Shown here piece by piece: positions 60,861 to 64,000 of a DNA stretch of 64,000 bases (positions within the stretch are counted from its first letter, which is position 1; every line of letters begins with the position of its first letter). Under the pieces are notes generated by a model, which had not been told where the DNA came from, made no database searches, and saw nothing but the letters and a program-made list of their open reading frames with translations. A program made the position numbers and the translations under genes. This DNA is from Eopsaltria australis. Its lineage: Eukaryota > Chordata > Aves > Passeriformes > Petroicidae. The stretch is taken from contig JAVTVJ010011652.1 in the NCBI GenBank assembly GCA_034509425.1, positions 759,001 through 823,000 on the forward strand, read 5' to 3'.

Positions 60861-63800
60861 CACCAGTGACATCATCTTTGCAAACTGAATCTCACAATCT
60901 GTCACTTCTGAATTCATAATTAGGATATTTTTCTAATGGCAAGTGAATGTTATTGAAAGAAATACCTACTTTGTCGTTACAGGAATAAGCACAGCCGTCC
61001 TGAGGAGTGAGGGGCTTGTAACACAAATAAGGCCTGTGAGTTGTTAGACTGAACATCTGGGGCCTCCAGAATGACTGGGTGGAAGGAACCAGCAAAAGTC
61101 AGAAAGGCAAACCACCAGCTCTACCAAAACCAGAGTGTCACCAACAATTTTGATGGTATCCTGGAACAGACATGCTGCAAATATTCTCTGCTGCAGAATT
61201 GATTTGCTAATTCAGAGGATTTTATGATAACACACGAGGTTCTGTTAGATTGCCCCGATCAGAAAATACATATTACAATATACCACACAGAATGAATGTC
61301 CCTTTCCATCTCTTAATTAGCTAATATCTTATGCAGTGTAGCTGATTCCTGACCCTATCCTGAGAGGTCAGAAACATGGACAGCAGTGCACTTTGGTGCC
61401 ATTTATTTGTTCATCCTATTTTAAAATGCACATGTACAAATAGCAAGAATCCTCCAGTCCTTGCTGGTGTTGTAATGCTGTACAGGTAAGTCACATCTAT
61501 TTATGTCAGTGTGAAATCCCAAAGTACAGACATAGTTTTCAACTGTTTCAGGGAATTATTTTCCTTCCTGCTCCAGCCATGTGGGTTCTTCAGTGCCTTG
61601 GGAATTTTGTGAAGGTATAAGCGACAGCATGGTTTATGCACTGACTTTGATCTGCAGACTTCAAACAAATACACTCTGCAAGTGTTTGTCACAGACCCAA
61701 AATTCTAGCAGGAGCTGGAGCCCATTCTGCATCCAAGGGAGATTGATTCTGGTTTTACATCCACATCTTAGCAAGAGTAGGAACACATTTAACGTGATTC
61801 CTGCTTCCTGATCATCGCTGCTTGTTTAATCTCGAGTCACCTGTCATGTGCACTCTCTCCCTGCACCTTGGCTCTGTGTTTGGGAAGTGAGGTGGCTTTC
61901 AGCTGACCCTGGGTCACCTCGTGCACTCCAAAGAATTCATGATGCAGGTGAAGGGTTGCAGAGGACTTCACAAGGAGGGCAAGCAGAATATGGCTGATCA
62001 CCAAGCAGATTTGGAACACATCATCTGGAGCAAAAATTGTGTTGATGGCCTTGGCATTCTTGTCCCAGGATGGGAAGATGACTCCTTATTTTATTTTTGT
62101 ATGGCTTTGCAACCCTAACAAGAGCTGTCAGGAGACTGTGGCCTAGTGGAAACTCTCTGGAATTTCTTTCTTGGTGGTTTAAAGATATGGTGCTAAGCAG
62201 TTTCTTCTGGTAAAATATTTTAAATGGTGACATAATTTCCTTCAAATAACTGTCATTTTCAAACCCAATAAAAGTGAAAGCTTTATGGCCTGTGTTAACT
62301 CAAACGGCCCTTTGGAGAATGTCTGACATTTTATGAATACATATTGTCTTGCCTTCCTACCTGCTCTGAAATAATGAAAAACCTGACACCTGGAAACATG
62401 GAACTTTGTCAAGAAGGAAGATCTAACACTTAGCACTGCCTGGAATATCAGGCATCAGAATTTCTCATTTGTAAACAGTATTATTCTTACAGGACTTGCA
62501 GGTACCAGGAAATCTTTATCTCAAAGCTGCTGCAGGAAGTGTTCAGGATTCAGTGGGTGGGTGCACTCTGATGAAATACTGGAAAAATTTACCTCCCTAT
62601 GCTGGAAATTTAGGTCTTGAAAAGCCATAGGCAGCACAGTTGCAAATGGTTCTTGCAGAAGCACAGTGTGAAAGATTGCATAAAATTCTCTCATGGGAAT
62701 GAAGTGAAGTGGTATTTCAAATATAATGCAATAAAAATTGAGTTCAGTGTCTGATCTCCTTTTACTTAGCTGACTATATTTGCTATCTGACTTGCTATGT
62801 GGAAAAGATGACACTTTTCTTTCCCCCAACAATCTCATCTCTCTTTAATCCTTTTTTCTCACCTTGCAAACAGCCCAGTGTAGTATTTACCTATTTAAAA
62901 ACCTAGGGAGAATGCTAGGGAATGGCTGCATTTAAAAAGCAGCATTTAAAATACAACTTCTCATTTATTAAGCAGAAGGAAGGTGGATTTTTAATGCTAA
63001 TTTGTTGAATGTATGACAAATTGTAATGCAAACTTGCAGAACAATTAAGACATAATTATTGAGAAGCCAAAGTCTGGCAATAAGATTTCTTTGAATTTTA
63101 CATTTTAAATACCCAGAGTTGAATCCTGGAAATCTTTCTTTGGTAGAAATACTTGTGTGATAAAAGACAGCTCAATAAATGTCCCTTTATCCAAATGCAT
63201 TTCCCAGATGATAGGGAAGATAAAATGATCAAGCCAGCCCAGAAGTGTTTTATTTGCAAGAATGAAGTGACTTTTGGATGAGGGTGGGTTTGCAGAGCTG
63301 TTCTGAGAGAGGCTGCAGTCAGAACTGGCTGGGGGAGATGGGACCTGGGGCTAAAGCACCCACAGCTCCTCTGGGCTCAGGTGGGAGTGGAAAATGCTCC
63401 TTTTATGTTCTTGGAAGCACAGCCCATGACTGTAGGATTTGTTCTCCTATTTCTACTCAGGGACCTGCGTACATCCCAGACAGAACAAGGACCAAGGCCC
63501 GCATGAGCCTTCACCTCCTGTTTTAGCCCAGCTGAATTAGCAGGATCACAGTGGAAGCCCTTCATGATTCCTGAAGCAGAGCTTGTCACGGGGCAGTAGA
63601 TCACTGCCATGATACACTGCTGGGTTTTTCTGGCATGAAGCAATCAATTCTTGATAAAGAACATCAAAGGCTGTCTGAAAATCATGGCACAGTAACACAG
63701 AAAGCCTTTTACTTGTCACAGAGTACTTACAAGGCTGAACACTGGGGACCATGCCCTTCCCTCCAAACCACAAACGTCTTTGTGGCCAAAGATGCCAAGG

Positions 63801-64000
63801 TGTGTTCCAGCCCTGCTCCATTAAATCAGTCACAAAATCTCACTCAGCCTCTCAGGAAAGGATCTGGGCATTATTGCTCAACAGCACAACTGAAAACCCT
63901 GGCCCCAGGCACTGGAGTGAAGCAACTGGAGCTTGTTTTGCACAACCTCAGTCTGTGCTTGCAGATGGCTTTGTGCAACAGTAGCTGTCCCAGGACGATA

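Larger units (their letters stand above)
51191..64000. other. Downstream intergenic DNA, distal part
   Basis: No gene recognised. Positions 51580-53900 are markedly AT-rich. A short (TG)n lies at 54536-54548. A fragment at 57160-57195 (CATTGACTCCACTGGGA..CTCAGGGCAAGAAC) resembles an ancient sauropsid repeat. A candidate conserved element lies at 60640-60860. The minus-strand frame at 58690-59067 (125 codons) is not similar to anything I know and is treated as chance. Confidence 0.55.

Noticed and set aside
62021..62245. Various 60-105 codon frames in the distal intergenic region
   Set aside because: Lengths expected by chance in AT-rich DNA; no domains, no supporting signals.

Overview
The window looks like bird nuclear DNA, probably chromosomal and single-copy. 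It carries one complete protein-coding gene with vertebrate GT-AG introns and a GC-rich CpG-island promoter. It also holds CR1 LINE tails with typical avian sequence and is otherwise sparse, AT-rich and repeat-poor. The encoded protein is unmistakably RAB11FIP2 (Rab11 family-interacting protein 2, a class I FIP). From established synteny, the locus corresponds to human 10q26 and chicken chromosome 6, where RAB11FIP2 lies near EMX2; no neighbouring gene is visible in the window itself.

Layout. Positions 1-8930 are upstream intergenic DNA with a (TTCC)n tract at 2978-3151 and an old palindromic interspersed repeat at 2065-2173. Positions 8930-9640 are the CpG-island promoter and 5' leader, with two upstream ORFs. 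The CDS is join(9702..10054, 20855..21297, 21982..22441, 33468..33513, 37104..37331) on the + strand: 1530 nt, 509 codons plus stop. All five exons join in frame across consensus splice sites. The 3' UTR runs from 37332 to about 41715, ending after two AATAAA signals. Positions 41.7-64 kb are downstream intergenic DNA without a recognisable gene. They hold two CR1 tails, several simple repeats and several stretches that look like conserved noncoding elements (an inference, not tested by alignment).

Function. RAB11FIP2 links Rab11-GTP on recycling endosomes to cargo, membrane and motor partners. An N-terminal C2 domain (exon 1) binds acidic phospholipid, a middle region with NPF motifs (exons 2-3 and 5) recruits EH-domain proteins and myosin Vb, and the C-terminal coiled-coil Rab-binding domain (exon 5) binds Rab11. 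All of these parts are intact.

Items beyond the gene that deserve a look: an antisense open frame with protein-like composition in intron 1 (10961-11482), with a separate CpG-rich patch about 0.7-0.9 kb upstream of it on its own strand (12140-12430); a degenerate 33-bp tandem array in intron 3; a perfect 31-bp duplication in the 3' UTR; a CpG-retaining block in intron 3; and a CArg-box-containing candidate element at 45.8-46.1 kb. No CRISPR, tRNA, rRNA, prokaryotic operon or recognisable endogenous virus gene was seen.
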